Shown: in pieces, positions 14,067-21,989 of the stretch | Numbering within the stretch: position 1 is the first letter of the stretch | Layout: each line of letters starts with the position of its first letter | Assembly: GCF_019396325.1 (NCBI RefSeq) | Contig: NZ_JAHKRO010000076.1 | Location: 1 to 46,614 of the forward strand | Source: Nonomuraea ceibae | GTDB lineage: Bacteria; Actinomycetota; Actinomycetes; Streptosporangiales; Streptosporangiaceae | Reading direction: 5' to 3' | DNA length: 46,614 bases | Notes under the pieces: model-generated | Seen by the model: only the letters and a program-made list of their open reading frames with translations | The model's database searches: none | What the model was told of the DNA's origin: nothing | Made by a program: the position numbers and the translations under genes

Positions 14067-14867
14067 TTAAGTGCACTTGCCGGCGAGCCAGGCGCGGTAG
14101 TCGCGGGTGTAGTTCGTCATCACGCTCGGCGGCGCCTGGCTCAGGACCGACTGCCAGCGGCTGATGTTGCCGGTCCAGGCGGGGGGCGGCTCCTCCCAGC
14201 CGACGCCGTCGGTCCAGCGGGCCTGAGAGCCCTTGAGCAGGCCGGGGTGGCGGCGGGCCAGCTCGCCCTGGATCCAGGAGTCCGTGGAGTAGACGAGGAT
14301 GCGCTGCGCGGCCTGGCGTTCCTTGATCGGGTCGGAGATCTCCTTCCACGCGGCCGTCGCGTACGCCGGGTCGGACAGCGCCGTCCTGGCCTCGGGCTTG
14401 ACCTCCAGCAGGGCGATAAGGCCGCGCGAGCGCACGTGGTCGAGCCACTGGCGCAGCGTGTAGACCTGCTCTCCCTGGTACGGGCCGCGCGCGATGCGGC
14501 GGTCGCGCAGGTTGTCGGCTCCGGCCGCCCACCACAGGGCGGTGATGTTCGTCCGGGTGCCGGTCAGCCCGTTGGTGGTGGTGTTGTGCCACATGACGGC
14601 CTTGGTGCCGTTCCTGGTGAGCTGGACGTCGCCTTCGACGCCGTCGGCGCCCCAGGTCTTCTGGTCGTTCACGGCGCGGACGTTGTTGGGCTGGCGGATC
14701 TGGTCGCGTTCCCAGGGGTTCGCGCCGGAGGGGTAGCCGCCGTGGCCGAACACGGCGGGACAGGCGACGGCGGACCCGGCGTGAGCGGCCTGAGCGGCGG
14801 GCGGGACGGCGGTGAGGGAGATCGCGGCCAGTGATGCGGCGAGCGCCGCCTTCGTCCTGATCGTCAT
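14067..14867 (-). CDS. Secreted GDPD-like phosphodiesterase
   Basis: This 266-residue protein has a Sec signal peptide (MTIRTKAAL, hydrophobic core, cleavage after about AQA-A near residue 27). The mature part has the TIM-barrel GDPD pattern: FGHGGYPSGANPWER at the first strand, then WGADGVEGDVQLTRNGTKAVMWH, where the E-x-D pair and following histidine are the usual metal and catalytic residues, then LLEVKPEA. Such enzymes hydrolyse glycerophosphodiesters outside the cell, releasing glycerol-3-phosphate. The usual HRG at the first strand is HGG here. Start is ATG 14867; a good Shine-Dalgarno sequence is not evident. It is divergent from narK, but the DevR boxes between them lie nearer narK. 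Confidence 0.8.
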   Translation of the reverse strand: MTIRTKAALAASLAAISLTAVPPAAQAAHAGSAVACPAVFGHGGYPSGANPWERDQIRQPNNVRAVNDQKTWGADGVEGDVQLTRNGTKAVMWHNTTTNGLTGTRTNITALWWAAGADNLRDRRIARGPYQGEQVYTLRQWLDHVRSRGLIALLEVKPEARTALSDPAYATAAWKEISDPIKERQAAQRILVYSTDSWIQGELARRHPGLLKGSQARWTDGVGWEEPPPAWTGNISRWQSVLSQAPPSVMTNYTRDYRAWLAGKCT

Positions 14868-14948
14868 GGGGGTCGGGACTCCGTCCATGAGGGGTGACCG
14901 GCACCGGCAGCGTATGCGCCGCACCTCAGGTGATCAAGAGCGGCGGGA

Positions 14949-14986
14949 GGGACCGGAAGTCCCCGCGTAACGAGGACTTTGGTCGG
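14949..14986 (+). promoter_or_regulatory. Two DevR (DosR)-type boxes upstream of narK
   Basis: GGGACCGGAAGTCCC (14949-14963) is a palindrome with a 5-bp centre, one base longer than the 14-bp box seen elsewhere in the window. AGGACTTTGGTCGG (14973-14986) matches 11 of 14 positions of the perfect box at 24454. Their centres are about 23 bp apart. Tandem boxes of this kind are typical of DevR/DosR-activated promoters. Confidence 0.65.
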
Positions 14987-15068
14987 TGCCCCTCGCCGGG
15001 CTTCCGCACTGGGATGGACACGCGGCGCACCCGCGCCCGCCGATCCAGCACGACACCTTGGGGACACG

Positions 15069-16298
15069 ATGACGACGACCGGAACCGATGGGAAGGAACA
15101 GGCGGCCCACGGGGCCAGGCCGATGCTCATGCTCGGCCTGGCGACGCTCGGCTTCGCGCTGAACTTCTGGGCGTGGGCGCTGCTCAGCCCGCTCGGGCCC
15201 CGCTACAAGGACCTGCTCGGACTGTCGGCCTCGCAGCAGGCGCTACTGGTCGCGGTGCCGGTGATCGTGGGCTCGCTGGGCCGCGTCCCGGTGGGCGCGC
15301 TCACCGACCGGCTCGGCGGGCGGGTGATGTTCCCGCTGATCTCCGCGGCCACCATCGTGCCCGTGCTGTTCATCGGCGTGGCCGGGCAGAGCTCGCTGCC
15401 GGCGCTGCTGGCCGGGGGCTTCTTCCTGGGCGTCGGCGGGACGGTCTTCGCGGTCGGCGTGCCGTTCGTGAACGCCTGGTTCCCGCCCCGGCGGCGCGGC
15501 CTGGCGATCGGCGTGTTCGGGGTGGGCATGGGCGGCACCGCGATCAGCGCCCTGACGACGGTCAAGCTGGTCGAGGCCGGGAACGCGACCACGCCGTTCC
15601 TGATCACCGCGGTCGTCCTCGCGGTGTACGCCGCCGTCGCGTGGCTGGTGATGCGGGACGCACCAGGCCGGACGGTGTCGCCGCAGCCGCTTCTCGGGAG
15701 GCTCGCGGCCACGGCCAGGCTGCCGATCACCTGGCAGGCGTGCGCGCTGTACGCGGTCGCGTTCGGCGGCTACGTCGCCTTCTCCGTCTACCTGCCCGCC
15801 TACCTGCAGACCGGCTACGGGCTGGAGCAGGCCGACGCCGCCAACCGCATGGCCGGGTTCGTGGTCCTCGCGGTCCTGATGCGGCCGGTGGGCGGCTGGC
15901 TGTCGGACCGGATCGGCTCGATCCCCGTGCTGACGGGGGTGTTCGTGGTGGTGTGCGGCGCGGCGGCGGTCCAGGCGCTGACGCCCGGCCTCATGCCGGT
16001 GGGCACGATCGCGTTCCTGACGATGGCGGCCGCGCTCGGCGCCGCCAGCGGTGCCACGTTCGCGCTGGTCGCGCAGGTCACCCCAGCCGACCAGGTCGGC
16101 GCGGTCACCGGCCTGGTGGGTGCCGCGGGCGGGCTGGGCGGGTTCGTGCCGCCGCTGCTGATGGGCTTCCTGTACGGCGAACTCGGCTCGTACGGGGTGG
16201 GCCTGGGGCTGCTGGCGGCCACGGCGGCGCTGACCGTGCTGCTGACGGTGACCGTGGTGCGCCGGGCTACGGTGCGGGAACCAGCTCGAATCCTGTGA
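15069..16298 (+). CDS. narK: Nitrate/nitrite transporter of the NNP family
   Basis: This 409-residue major-facilitator protein has 12 predicted membrane helices. The nitrate signature motifs are present: GVFGVGMGGTAIS near residue 150 and GLVGAAGGLGGFVPPLL near 350. The two membrane arginines that bind the anion are present in GSLGRVPVG and VLMRPVGGWLSDR. It should import nitrate or exchange nitrate for nitrite at the cytoplasmic membrane, serving the nitrate reductase encoded 9 kb downstream. DevR-type boxes lie upstream. The frame is open from 14979, but ATG 15069 begins the conserved part and I choose it. It overlaps the convergent PPOX gene by 32 nt. Confidence 0.92.
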   Translation: MTTTGTDGKEQAAHGARPMLMLGLATLGFALNFWAWALLSPLGPRYKDLLGLSASQQALLVAVPVIVGSLGRVPVGALTDRLGGRVMFPLISAATIVPVLFIGVAGQSSLPALLAGGFFLGVGGTVFAVGVPFVNAWFPPRRRGLAIGVFGVGMGGTAISALTTVKLVEAGNATTPFLITAVVLAVYAAVAWLVMRDAPGRTVSPQPLLGRLAATARLPITWQACALYAVAFGGYVAFSVYLPAYLQTGYGLEQADAANRMAGFVVLAVLMRPVGGWLSDRIGSIPVLTGVFVVVCGAAAVQALTPGLMPVGTIAFLTMAAALGAASGATFALVAQVTPADQVGAVTGLVGAAGGLGGFVPPLLMGFLYGELGSYGVGLGLLAATAALTVLLTVTVVRRATVREPARIL

Positions 16299-16710
16299 CG
16301 ATCTCCGGCTGGATGCTGATCACCTGATCCATCTCGCCGGTCACCCAGGGGTGGAGCAGGGCCTTCAGCCGCTCGGTCTCCGCCGGGTCGGTCAGCAGCC
16401 GCGCCACCCCGGTGACGATCACGCTCCAGCCGAGCCGCGCGTGCCCGTCGAGGTCGTCGGCTTCGAACGCCACCACGGCCTCCGGCACCGCCACGTGGGA
16501 GCTGAGGATCGTCCCGGGGCTGGACCGGATGACCACCCGCCCGTCCACGACCAGGTGGTTCACCGGCCGGACCGCGGGCAGCGCCTGGCGGGTGAAGACG
16601 ATCCGGCCGAACGGCACCCCGGCCAGCAGGCGCAGCGCCTCGGCCTCGGGCAGTTCCCGCAGACGCCGGGCTCCCGTCCCGTCCGGCGCCCGGTCGTGGT
16701 GGCATGTCAC
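16267..16710 (-). CDS. PPOX-fold protein, pyridoxamine 5'-phosphate oxidase family (copy 1)
   Basis: From GTG 16710 the protein has 147 residues and a split-barrel flavin-binding fold. It has the family's EALRLLAGVPFGRIVFT entry, ALPAVRPVNHLVVDGRVVIRS strands and AVVAFEADDLD with GWSVIVTG. Such small proteins bind FMN, F420 or heme and reduce or sense small molecules; the exact role is unknown. A DevR-type box lies 35 bases before the start. The same kind of gene is repeated at 21534 with the same box-to-start distance. PPOX-fold and nitroreductase-like proteins are typical members of DosR-type regulons. GTG is the only workable start codon. Confidence 0.82.
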   Translation of the reverse strand: MTCHHDRAPDGTGARRLRELPEAEALRLLAGVPFGRIVFTRQALPAVRPVNHLVVDGRVVIRSSPGTILSSHVAVPEAVVAFEADDLDGHARLGWSVIVTGVARLLTDPAETERLKALLHPWVTGEMDQVISIQPEIVTGFELVPAP

Positions 16711-16745
16711 GACAACAGCCTGCCGCCCACCCGGCGCCGTAAACA

Positions 16746-16759
16746 GGGACCAAAGTCCT
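16746..16759 (-). promoter_or_regulatory. DevR-type box upstream of PPOX gene 1
   Basis: GGGACCAAAGTCCT matches 13 of 14 positions of the reverse complement of the perfect box at 24454-24467. It ends 35 bases before the GTG at 16710. Boxes at 21975 and 22668 have nearly the same distance to their start codons. Confidence 0.75.
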
Positions 16760-16826
16760 TTCTCACCCCCGGCCAGGACGAACCGGCCGCCTTCGCCAGG
16801 GATGGCGGCCGGGATGGCTACCGCGC

Positions 16827-17708
16827 TCAGCCGGCGTGCCACACGCGGTCGAGGAACCCGGCGACGAGCGGGGCGATCTGGTGCAGGTGGTCCTCCAGGG
16901 CGAAGTGTCCGGTGTCGAGGACGTACAGCTCGGCGTCGGGCAGGTCGCGCAGGTAGGCGCGGGCGCCGGGCTCGGGGAAGAACGGGTCGTTCGCGCCCCA
17001 GGTGATGAGCGTGGGCGGGGTGTGCGTGCGCAGCCACTCCTGCCAGGCGCCGTAGCGCTCGACGTTCGAGTGGTAGTCGAAGGCGAGCGCGACCTGGGCG
17101 TCCTTGCGGCCGGGCAGGTCAAGGAAGTGCTGGTCGAGGGTCCATCCGTCGGGGGCGACGAGGCCGGGGACGGCGACGCCGGTCTCGTACTGGCCGCGGG
17201 TGCCCGGCAGGGTGAACAGGGCGCGGACGGTTTCCTCGGCGCCGGGCCGGTCGGGGCGCAGCGCGATGAAGTCGCGGGCGCCGTCGGACAGGCCCTCCTC
17301 GTAGGCGTTGCCGTTCTGCACGACCAGGCCGGCGATCCACTCGGGGTGCCGTTCGGCGAGCCGGAACCCGACGGGCGCGCCGAAGTCGAACACGTACGCC
17401 ACGAACCGGGTGAGGCCGAGCTTCCGCACGAAGCCCTCGGTGATGTCGGCGAGCCGGTCGAAGGAGTAGGTGAACCCGGCCGGGGCCTCGGTGTGGCCGA
17501 AGCCGGGGTAGTCGGGCGCGATCAGCCGGTAGCGGGTCCCGAGCACGTCGATCAGCCTGCGGTACTGGTGCGAGGCCGACGGGAACCCGTGCAGGAGCAG
17601 CAGGACGGGCGCGTCGGCCCGCTCGGGCAGCGACTCCCGGAAGAAGACCCGGACGCCGTCGACGTCGAGGTGCCGATGGACGGTACGGGCGAGCACGGGA
17701 ATCGTCAT
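16827..17708 (-). CDS. Alpha/beta hydrolase, epoxide hydrolase/haloalkane dehalogenase-like
   Basis: This 293-residue hydrolase has the HGFPSASHQYR oxyanion motif near residue 40 and AYVFDFGAPVGF near 105. The nucleophile position in the latter is Asp, as in epoxide hydrolases and haloalkane dehalogenases rather than Ser esterases. The acid is probably in WGANDPF, and the histidine in TGHFALEDH near 270. It would open an epoxide or remove a halide from a small hydrophobic substrate. It is preceded by a remarkable array of four 7-bp half-sites at 24-bp spacing covering its promoter and ribosome-binding site, so it should be tightly regulated. No regulator gene is adjacent. Confidence 0.85.
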   Translation of the reverse strand: MTIPVLARTVHRHLDVDGVRVFFRESLPERADAPVLLLLHGFPSASHQYRRLIDVLGTRYRLIAPDYPGFGHTEAPAGFTYSFDRLADITEGFVRKLGLTRFVAYVFDFGAPVGFRLAERHPEWIAGLVVQNGNAYEEGLSDGARDFIALRPDRPGAEETVRALFTLPGTRGQYETGVAVPGLVAPDGWTLDQHFLDLPGRKDAQVALAFDYHSNVERYGAWQEWLRTHTPPTLITWGANDPFFPEPGARAYLRDLPDAELYVLDTGHFALEDHLHQIAPLVAGFLDRVWHAG

Positions 17709-17709
17709 G

Positions 17710-17790
17710 TCTAATGCCTTCCAACGCCAATGATGCGTTAGTTATAGCGGGCAGCGCTCTAACGCGTCAACACGGCGACAAGGCATTAGA
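17710..17790. promoter_or_regulatory. Array of four half-sites at exact 24-bp period
   Basis: CTAATGC (17711-17717), GCGTTAG (17735-17741), CTAACGC (17759-17765) and GCATTAG (17783-17789) alternate in orientation with exactly 17 bases between each pair. The outermost pair extends to 11-bp perfect inverted arms, TCTAATGCCTT and AAGGCATTAGA. The first half-site overlaps the AAGG ribosome-binding site of the hydrolase gene, and TATAAC in the middle is a possible -10 box for it. Confidence 0.75.
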
Positions 17791-17791
17791 A

Positions 17792-17821
17792 CGTGCGGAG
17801 GGACGCGAGCCCCTCCGCACG
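17792..17821 (-). terminator. Hairpin terminator of the 5'-nucleotidase gene
   Basis: CGTGCGGAGGG (17792-17802) and CCCTCCGCACG (17811-17821) form an 11-bp perfect stem with an 8-base loop. It lies nine bases beyond the 5'-nucleotidase stop and before the half-site array of the next gene. No long T-run follows, as is common in actinomycetes. Confidence 0.75.
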
Positions 17822-17829
17822 GGGAAGTG

Positions 17830-19578
17830 CTACGTCAGCGGCACCGCCCGGTCGAGGGCGGGCGGGGTCAGCGGCCCCTGCCGCAGGTAGGCCCGCATGG
17901 CATCGTAGTCACGGTTGCCGCGCACCGCGTCGGTGTACCCGGCGAAGGCGCTGTAACCGTCGGCGCCCAGCAGCGTGTACGCCAGCGCGGCGAGCCGGTA
18001 GGTCCTGCCGGTGTCGAGCGGCTGCCCGTCGATGAGCACGTCGGCGGGGTTGATCCGGTCCCCGACCGGCCTGCCCGGCGAGTACGAGAAGCGGACGTTC
18101 TTCGACACGGCCAGCGGCGCGAACCTCACGGTGCCGTCGGCCTGCGTCTGCCACTGCTGTTCCAGGACCTGCTCCAGCTGCGAGCCCTTGACCGAGACGG
18201 TGAGCACCGGGTTGGCGTAACCCCATGCCGCCCACGACTCGCCCAGGAGCACCTGGCCGTCGCTGTCGGCGGGGTTCGGCCCCTTGGCGAACCTCAGGTC
18301 GCCGCGCAACGAGTTCGAGCCCTTGACCGGGGCCACAGCGACCATGGCCAGATCGGCCTTGCCGCCCTCGGTCTGCTGGGAGTCGAAGTAGGCCACGTCG
18401 GCCACGGTGTTGCCGAGCGTGCTCTGCCCCGTGGCGTCGCGGGTCCTGGTGATGTCGCCGGTGATGGTCCCGTACGGCTTGGCGTAGGTCTCCTTCTGCT
18501 TGGCGTTCCAGTGGTCGACCAGCTTCGTCATGACGGGGTCGGGGGTGACGTCACGGGTCACCGGGTGGTTGACCGCGGTGGTCGCGGACCTGATGACGTC
18601 GCGGGTGCGGCGGTCGATCTTCAGGTTGATCTCGTTGATGAGGCGGCCGTGGTTGGCGGCCTCGACGACCGGGCGGGGGTTGCCCGCGGGGTCGGGGACC
18701 GAGCAGGTGAAGTACGCGTGCCAGTGGCCGGTGACGATGACGTCGATGTCGGGCGAGGCATTCTTGGCGAAGTCCCAGATCGGCCCGTTCATCGGGTCGG
18801 CGCAGCCGTTGAAGTCGGCGCCGGCCGCGCCGCCCTCGTGCACGTTGGCGACGATGGCCCGCACGCCGCGCCGCTTGAGGATGGCGGCGTACTTGTCGGC
18901 CGTCTCCACCAGCGGCAGGTTGTCCAGCGACGGCTGGTAGGAGGTGGACCCGTCCACCGTGGTGGGCGTGGTCAGGTTGATGAACCCGACGGGGATGCCC
19001 CGGAACTTCTTGATCACGTACGGTTCGAGCACCGGGCGGGTGTCGCCCTTCTCGGTGATGTTGGCCGTGGAGAAGGCGAAGTCGGCGCCGTGGAAGCGGC
19101 GGCCGTCGGAGTCGGTGAAGCAACTGTCGACGTCGGCCTCGCCGAAGCACTCGCCCGCGCCCATGTGGTCGCGCAGGAACTCCAGGGACCGGTCCAGCTC
19201 GTGGTTGCCGACCGCGGTGAAGTCCAGCCCGATCTTGTTCAGGAACTCGATCGTGGGCTCGTCGGCGTGGAAGGACACCTCGGTGGGCCAGCCGCTGAAG
19301 TTGTCGCCGTTGGAGAACGTGACCGTGTTCGCGTGCCCGTCCCTCAGTTTGCTGAGGTGGGTCGCCAGGTACGGCGCGCCGCCCACCACCAGGGTGTTCC
19401 CCTGCGCGTCCTTGATCGTGCCGTCGGCGGCGTTGTTCTGCGGGGTGATGTAGCCGTGGAAGTCGGCGATCGACAGCAGTTGCACGTCCACGGGCTTGGG
19501 CGCGGCCAGTGCCGGTGAGGCGGACGAGGCCAGAGTGACACCTAAGGCGACAACGATCCACTTACGGAGGGAATGCAC
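17830..19578 (-). CDS. Secreted 5'-nucleotidase/2',3'-cyclic phosphodiesterase (UshA-like)
   Basis: From GTG 19578 the protein has 582 residues with a signal peptide (hydrophobic core, cleavage near ALA-A at about 26). The metallophosphatase domain follows: ADFHGYI (D-x-H), GDNFSG, GNHELDRS and VTGHWHAYF supply the two-metal ligands. A C-terminal 5'-nucleotidase substrate domain starts near residue 340. Outside the cell it would dephosphorylate nucleotides for nucleoside and phosphate salvage. AGGAG lies six bases before the GTG, deciding this start over longer reading. It is divergent from the ROK regulator gene and ends at a strong hairpin. Confidence 0.9.
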   Translation of the reverse strand: MHSLRKWIVVALGVTLASSASPALAAPKPVDVQLLSIADFHGYITPQNNAADGTIKDAQGNTLVVGGAPYLATHLSKLRDGHANTVTFSNGDNFSGWPTEVSFHADEPTIEFLNKIGLDFTAVGNHELDRSLEFLRDHMGAGECFGEADVDSCFTDSDGRRFHGADFAFSTANITEKGDTRPVLEPYVIKKFRGIPVGFINLTTPTTVDGSTSYQPSLDNLPLVETADKYAAILKRRGVRAIVANVHEGGAAGADFNGCADPMNGPIWDFAKNASPDIDVIVTGHWHAYFTCSVPDPAGNPRPVVEAANHGRLINEINLKIDRRTRDVIRSATTAVNHPVTRDVTPDPVMTKLVDHWNAKQKETYAKPYGTITGDITRTRDATGQSTLGNTVADVAYFDSQQTEGGKADLAMVAVAPVKGSNSLRGDLRFAKGPNPADSDGQVLLGESWAAWGYANPVLTVSVKGSQLEQVLEQQWQTQADGTVRFAPLAVSKNVRFSYSPGRPVGDRINPADVLIDGQPLDTGRTYRLAALAYTLLGADGYSAFAGYTDAVRGNRDYDAMRAYLRQGPLTPPALDRAVPLT

Positions 19579-19732
19579 GCATACTCCTAGATAGGGGGAT
19601 GTAACGGGAGGAAAGGCTGGTAGATCGGCCTGTCCGGTCGGTGAACACGACCCCGGCGATCGGCTGCCGCCGCATGACAGCGAGGAGAATGATCCGGGGG
19701 CGAGGAGCCTGCGGCCGGACCCCCGCTCGCAT

Positions 19733-19754
19733 TTATGATGGAGTCCACCATTAA
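19733..19754. promoter_or_regulatory. Putative ROK operator
   Basis: TTATGATGGAGTCCACCATTAA is an AT-ended imperfect inverted repeat (TTA-TGATGG against TTAATGGTGG). It lies 22 bases before the ROK regulator start, in the gap to the divergent 5'-nucleotidase gene. ROK repressors typically bind such TTA...TAA sites. Confidence 0.45.
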
Positions 19755-19776
19755 GGTCCGTCAAGAAGGGTGATCA

Positions 19777-20946
19777 GTGACGCTCCCGGTGACCGGCGGC
19801 GACCTCCAGCGGCTGCGGCGCCACAACGCGCTCGCCGCACTCTCCGCCTTGCGCTCCGCCGGGCCGCTGACGCTGACCCAGCTCGCCGAGCGCGCCGACC
19901 TGGCCAGAGCCACCGTCAAGGCGGCGGTCGACGACCTGACGGGGCTGGGCTGGGTCGCCGAGCTGGACCCCAGCGGCGGGGAGAAGGGCAGGCCCGCGCG
20001 CCGCTACCGCTTCCGCGCGGAGGCGGGCCGGGTGCTCGGGCTCGACATCGGGGCGCACAAGGTGCTCGCGGTCGTGGCCGACCTCGACGGCGCCGTCCTG
20101 CACATCACGCGCGAACCGGTCACCCCCGAGCAGCCGCGCGCCGAGCGGCTGGCCGCCGTGGACCGCGTCGTCGACGCCTGCCTGGCCGGCTCGGGCACCG
20201 CCGCCTGCGACGTCCGGATCGCGGTCGCGGGCAGCACGGGCCACGTCGACCTGGAGGGACGCGTCGTCGCGTCGCGGGCCATCCGCGACTGGCCGGGCGT
20301 GCCGCTGGCCGAGCACCTGGGCGCGCGGCTGCGCTGCCCGGTCCTGGTCGACAACGACAGCCGGCTCGCCGCCCTGGCCGAGTGCCGCAGGGGCGTCGCC
20401 CGCGACGCGGGGAACCTGGTGTTCCTGCACATCGGCCGCCGGGCCGGGGCCGCGATCGTGCTCGACGGGGTCCCGCTGCGCGGCGCCGGCGGCGCGGCGG
20501 GGGAGATCGGCCTGCACCCGCTGTTCAACCTCGGCCACGTGGGCGACCTGCTGCACGCCTTCCCCGCCGTGGAGCCGGGCACGCCGCCCGACGCGGTCGC
20601 GGCGGCGGTGTTCGAGGCCGCCCGGGGCGGTGACGCCGCGGCGCGCGGCGCCGTGCTGCGGTACGTCAAGGTGCTCGCGCTGGCCACCGCCGCGATGGCT
20701 CTCACCGTCGACCCCGAGCTGGTGGTGCTCGGCGGCGGCTTCTCCCGCTCGGCCGACGTGCTGCTGGAGCCGCTGAGAGGCGAGCTGGAGACCATGTGCC
20801 TGCGCACCCCGCAGGTGCGGGCCTCCGTGCTCGGCGACGAGTGCGTGGCCGTGGGCGCGGTGTGCCAGGGAGTCGAGCACCTGTCCGCGATGCTGTTCGG
20901 CCCCGAGCGCGGCGGCCCGCTGCCGGCCGCGTCACCCGTCCAATAA
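19777..20946 (+). CDS. ROK-family transcriptional regulator
   Basis: This 389-residue protein has an N-terminal winged helix at about 10-75 (LTLTQLAERADLARATVKAAV) and a ROK sugar-kinase-like domain from LGLDIGAHKVLAVVADLDG near 88. It contains the ATP/sugar-site region VLVDNDSRLAALAE near 190 and VFLHIGRRAGAAIVLDG near 215. The zinc-binding C-x-C-G-x-x-G-C motif of kinases and many ROK repressors is missing (AGEIGLHPLFNLGHV instead), so it is a regulator without kinase activity. It probably responds to a sugar or nucleoside-derived ligand and controls itself and possibly the divergent 5'-nucleotidase. Start is GTG with AAGGG seven bases upstream. Confidence 0.88.
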   Translation: MTLPVTGGDLQRLRRHNALAALSALRSAGPLTLTQLAERADLARATVKAAVDDLTGLGWVAELDPSGGEKGRPARRYRFRAEAGRVLGLDIGAHKVLAVVADLDGAVLHITREPVTPEQPRAERLAAVDRVVDACLAGSGTAACDVRIAVAGSTGHVDLEGRVVASRAIRDWPGVPLAEHLGARLRCPVLVDNDSRLAALAECRRGVARDAGNLVFLHIGRRAGAAIVLDGVPLRGAGGAAGEIGLHPLFNLGHVGDLLHAFPAVEPGTPPDAVAAAVFEAARGGDAAARGAVLRYVKVLALATAAMALTVDPELVVLGGGFSRSADVLLEPLRGELETMCLRTPQVRASVLGDECVAVGAVCQGVEHLSAMLFGPERGGPLPAASPVQ

Positions 20947-20974
20947 TGACGCACTCCACCGTATATCCGCTCAC

Positions 20975-20980
20975 TAGACT
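20975..20980 (+). promoter_or_regulatory. -10 box of a leaderless GNAT gene
   Basis: TAGACT is followed six bases later by the GTG start at 20987 with no Shine-Dalgarno sequence, so the transcript should start at the codon itself. No clear -35 box is seen. Confidence 0.4.
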
Positions 20981-20986
20981 GCCGCC

Positions 20987-21541
20987 GTGAACGACGACAC
21001 CCTGCGGATCCGGCCGGGCGGGCCCGCCGACACCCCGGCCATGCTCGCCATGATGGACGCGGCCGTGATCTGGATGAACGCGCGCGGCAACACCGAGCAG
21101 TGGGGCACCCAGCCCTACTCCCAGCGGCCCGGCGGGGCGGCGCGGATCGAGCAGCTCATGGCCGGCGGCGCTCCCCACATCGCCGAGCTCGGCGGCGAGC
21201 CCGTCGGCGCGATGGTGCTGGACTCCGGGCCGAGCGCCGAGATGCCCATCGCCCCGGCCGACGAGCCCGAGCTGTACGTCCGGCTGCTCGTCTCCGACCG
21301 GCGGCACGCGGGCCGGGGCATCGGCGCGACCCTGCTGGCCCTCGCCGTCGAGGAGACCCGGCGGGCCGGGGCGGAGCTGCTGCGCGTCGACTGCTGGGCG
21401 GGCGGCGGCGGTCAGCTGGTGGGCTACTACGTGCGCAACGGCTTCACGCCTGCCGAGCCCTTCCGGTACGAGGCGTGGCCGGGACAGGTGCTGGCCATGC
21501 GGGTGCCGCGCGCGAACCCGGGCGAGCCTGCGGTCACCTGA
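20987..21541 (+). CDS. GNAT N-acetyltransferase
   Basis: This 184-residue GNAT protein has LRIRPGGPADTPAMLAMM at the N-terminus, ELYVRLLVSDRRHAGRGIGATLLALAV as the central beta4/alpha3 acetyl-CoA site (R-x-x-G-x-G/A is RHAGRGIG), and GYYVRNGFTPAEPF near the C-terminus. The target is unknown. It is probably translated from a leaderless transcript. It follows the ROK gene by 40 bases and is convergent with the second PPOX gene, overlapping it by eight bases. Confidence 0.85.
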   Translation: MNDDTLRIRPGGPADTPAMLAMMDAAVIWMNARGNTEQWGTQPYSQRPGGAARIEQLMAGGAPHIAELGGEPVGAMVLDSGPSAEMPIAPADEPELYVRLLVSDRRHAGRGIGATLLALAVEETRRAGAELLRVDCWAGGGGQLVGYYVRNGFTPAEPFRYEAWPGQVLAMRVPRANPGEPAVT

Positions 21542-21938
21542 TCGCCCGGCCGGAGATCTGCTCGGCCCTGACCAGGATGAAGTGGTCGCGCTCGCCCGGC
21601 GCCCACGGCGTCAGCGGCAGCCTGGCCAGGTGCGCCACCTCCGACGCGTCGCGGGCGGCGCGAGCGTGCCCCACCGCGGTCACCGACCAGCCGGTCCGCA
21701 GGTCCGGGTCGAAGGCGTCGGCCTCGAAGGCGACCACCGAGTGCCGGGTGGCCGCCGCGAGCTTGGAGCCCGGCCCGGTGCGGATCACGATGCGCTCGCC
21801 GTCCAGGCAGAACGTGACCGGCTGCACGGCCGGCAGCGCCCGGTCGGTGAAGACGATCCGCCCGATCGGGGCGGAGCCCAGCAGGCGCAGGCATTCGGCG
21901 CGGGAGAGCACCCGCAGGCCGGATGAGTCGAGTCGCAT
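21534..21938 (-). CDS. PPOX-fold protein, pyridoxamine 5'-phosphate oxidase family (copy 2)
   Basis: This 134-residue split-barrel protein is a clear paralogue of the one at 16267: both have the ECLRLLGSAPIGRIVFT-type entry, ALPAVQPV, VIRTGPGSKL and VVAFEADAFD segments and a GWSV strand. It probably binds FMN, F420 or heme; its reaction is unknown. A DevR-type box lies 36 bases before the ATG. It lies directly downstream of devR on the same strand, with the box in the 51-base gap, so it can be expressed both with devR and alone. Function in hypoxia or nitrosative stress is inferred from the regulon only. Confidence 0.82.
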   Translation of the reverse strand: MRLDSSGLRVLSRAECLRLLGSAPIGRIVFTDRALPAVQPVTFCLDGERIVIRTGPGSKLAAATRHSVVAFEADAFDPDLRTGWSVTAVGHARAARDASEVAHLARLPLTPWAPGERDHFILVRAEQISGRAIR

Positions 21939-21974
21939 GCCCCCAGCCTGGCCGGTGCGGCCGGGCGTCCGGCA

Positions 21975-21988
21975 GGGGCGAAAGTCCC
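21975..21988 (-). promoter_or_regulatory. DevR-type box upstream of PPOX gene 2
   Basis: GGGGCGAAAGTCCC matches 12 of 14 positions of the reverse complement of the perfect box at 24454. It ends 36 bases before the ATG at 21938. Confidence 0.65.
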
Positions 21989-21989
21989 G

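Noticed and set aside
17710..17790. Ends of an insertion sequence
   Set aside because: The 11-bp inverted arms enclose only 59 bases with no transposase remnant and no flanking target duplication seen; the regular 24-bp half-site period fits an operator better, though a miniature element cannot be excluded.
17827..19518. A 563-codon plus-strand frame opposite the 5'-nucleotidase
   Set aside because: No family motif in its translation; the minus strand carries all metallophosphatase motifs and a signal peptide.
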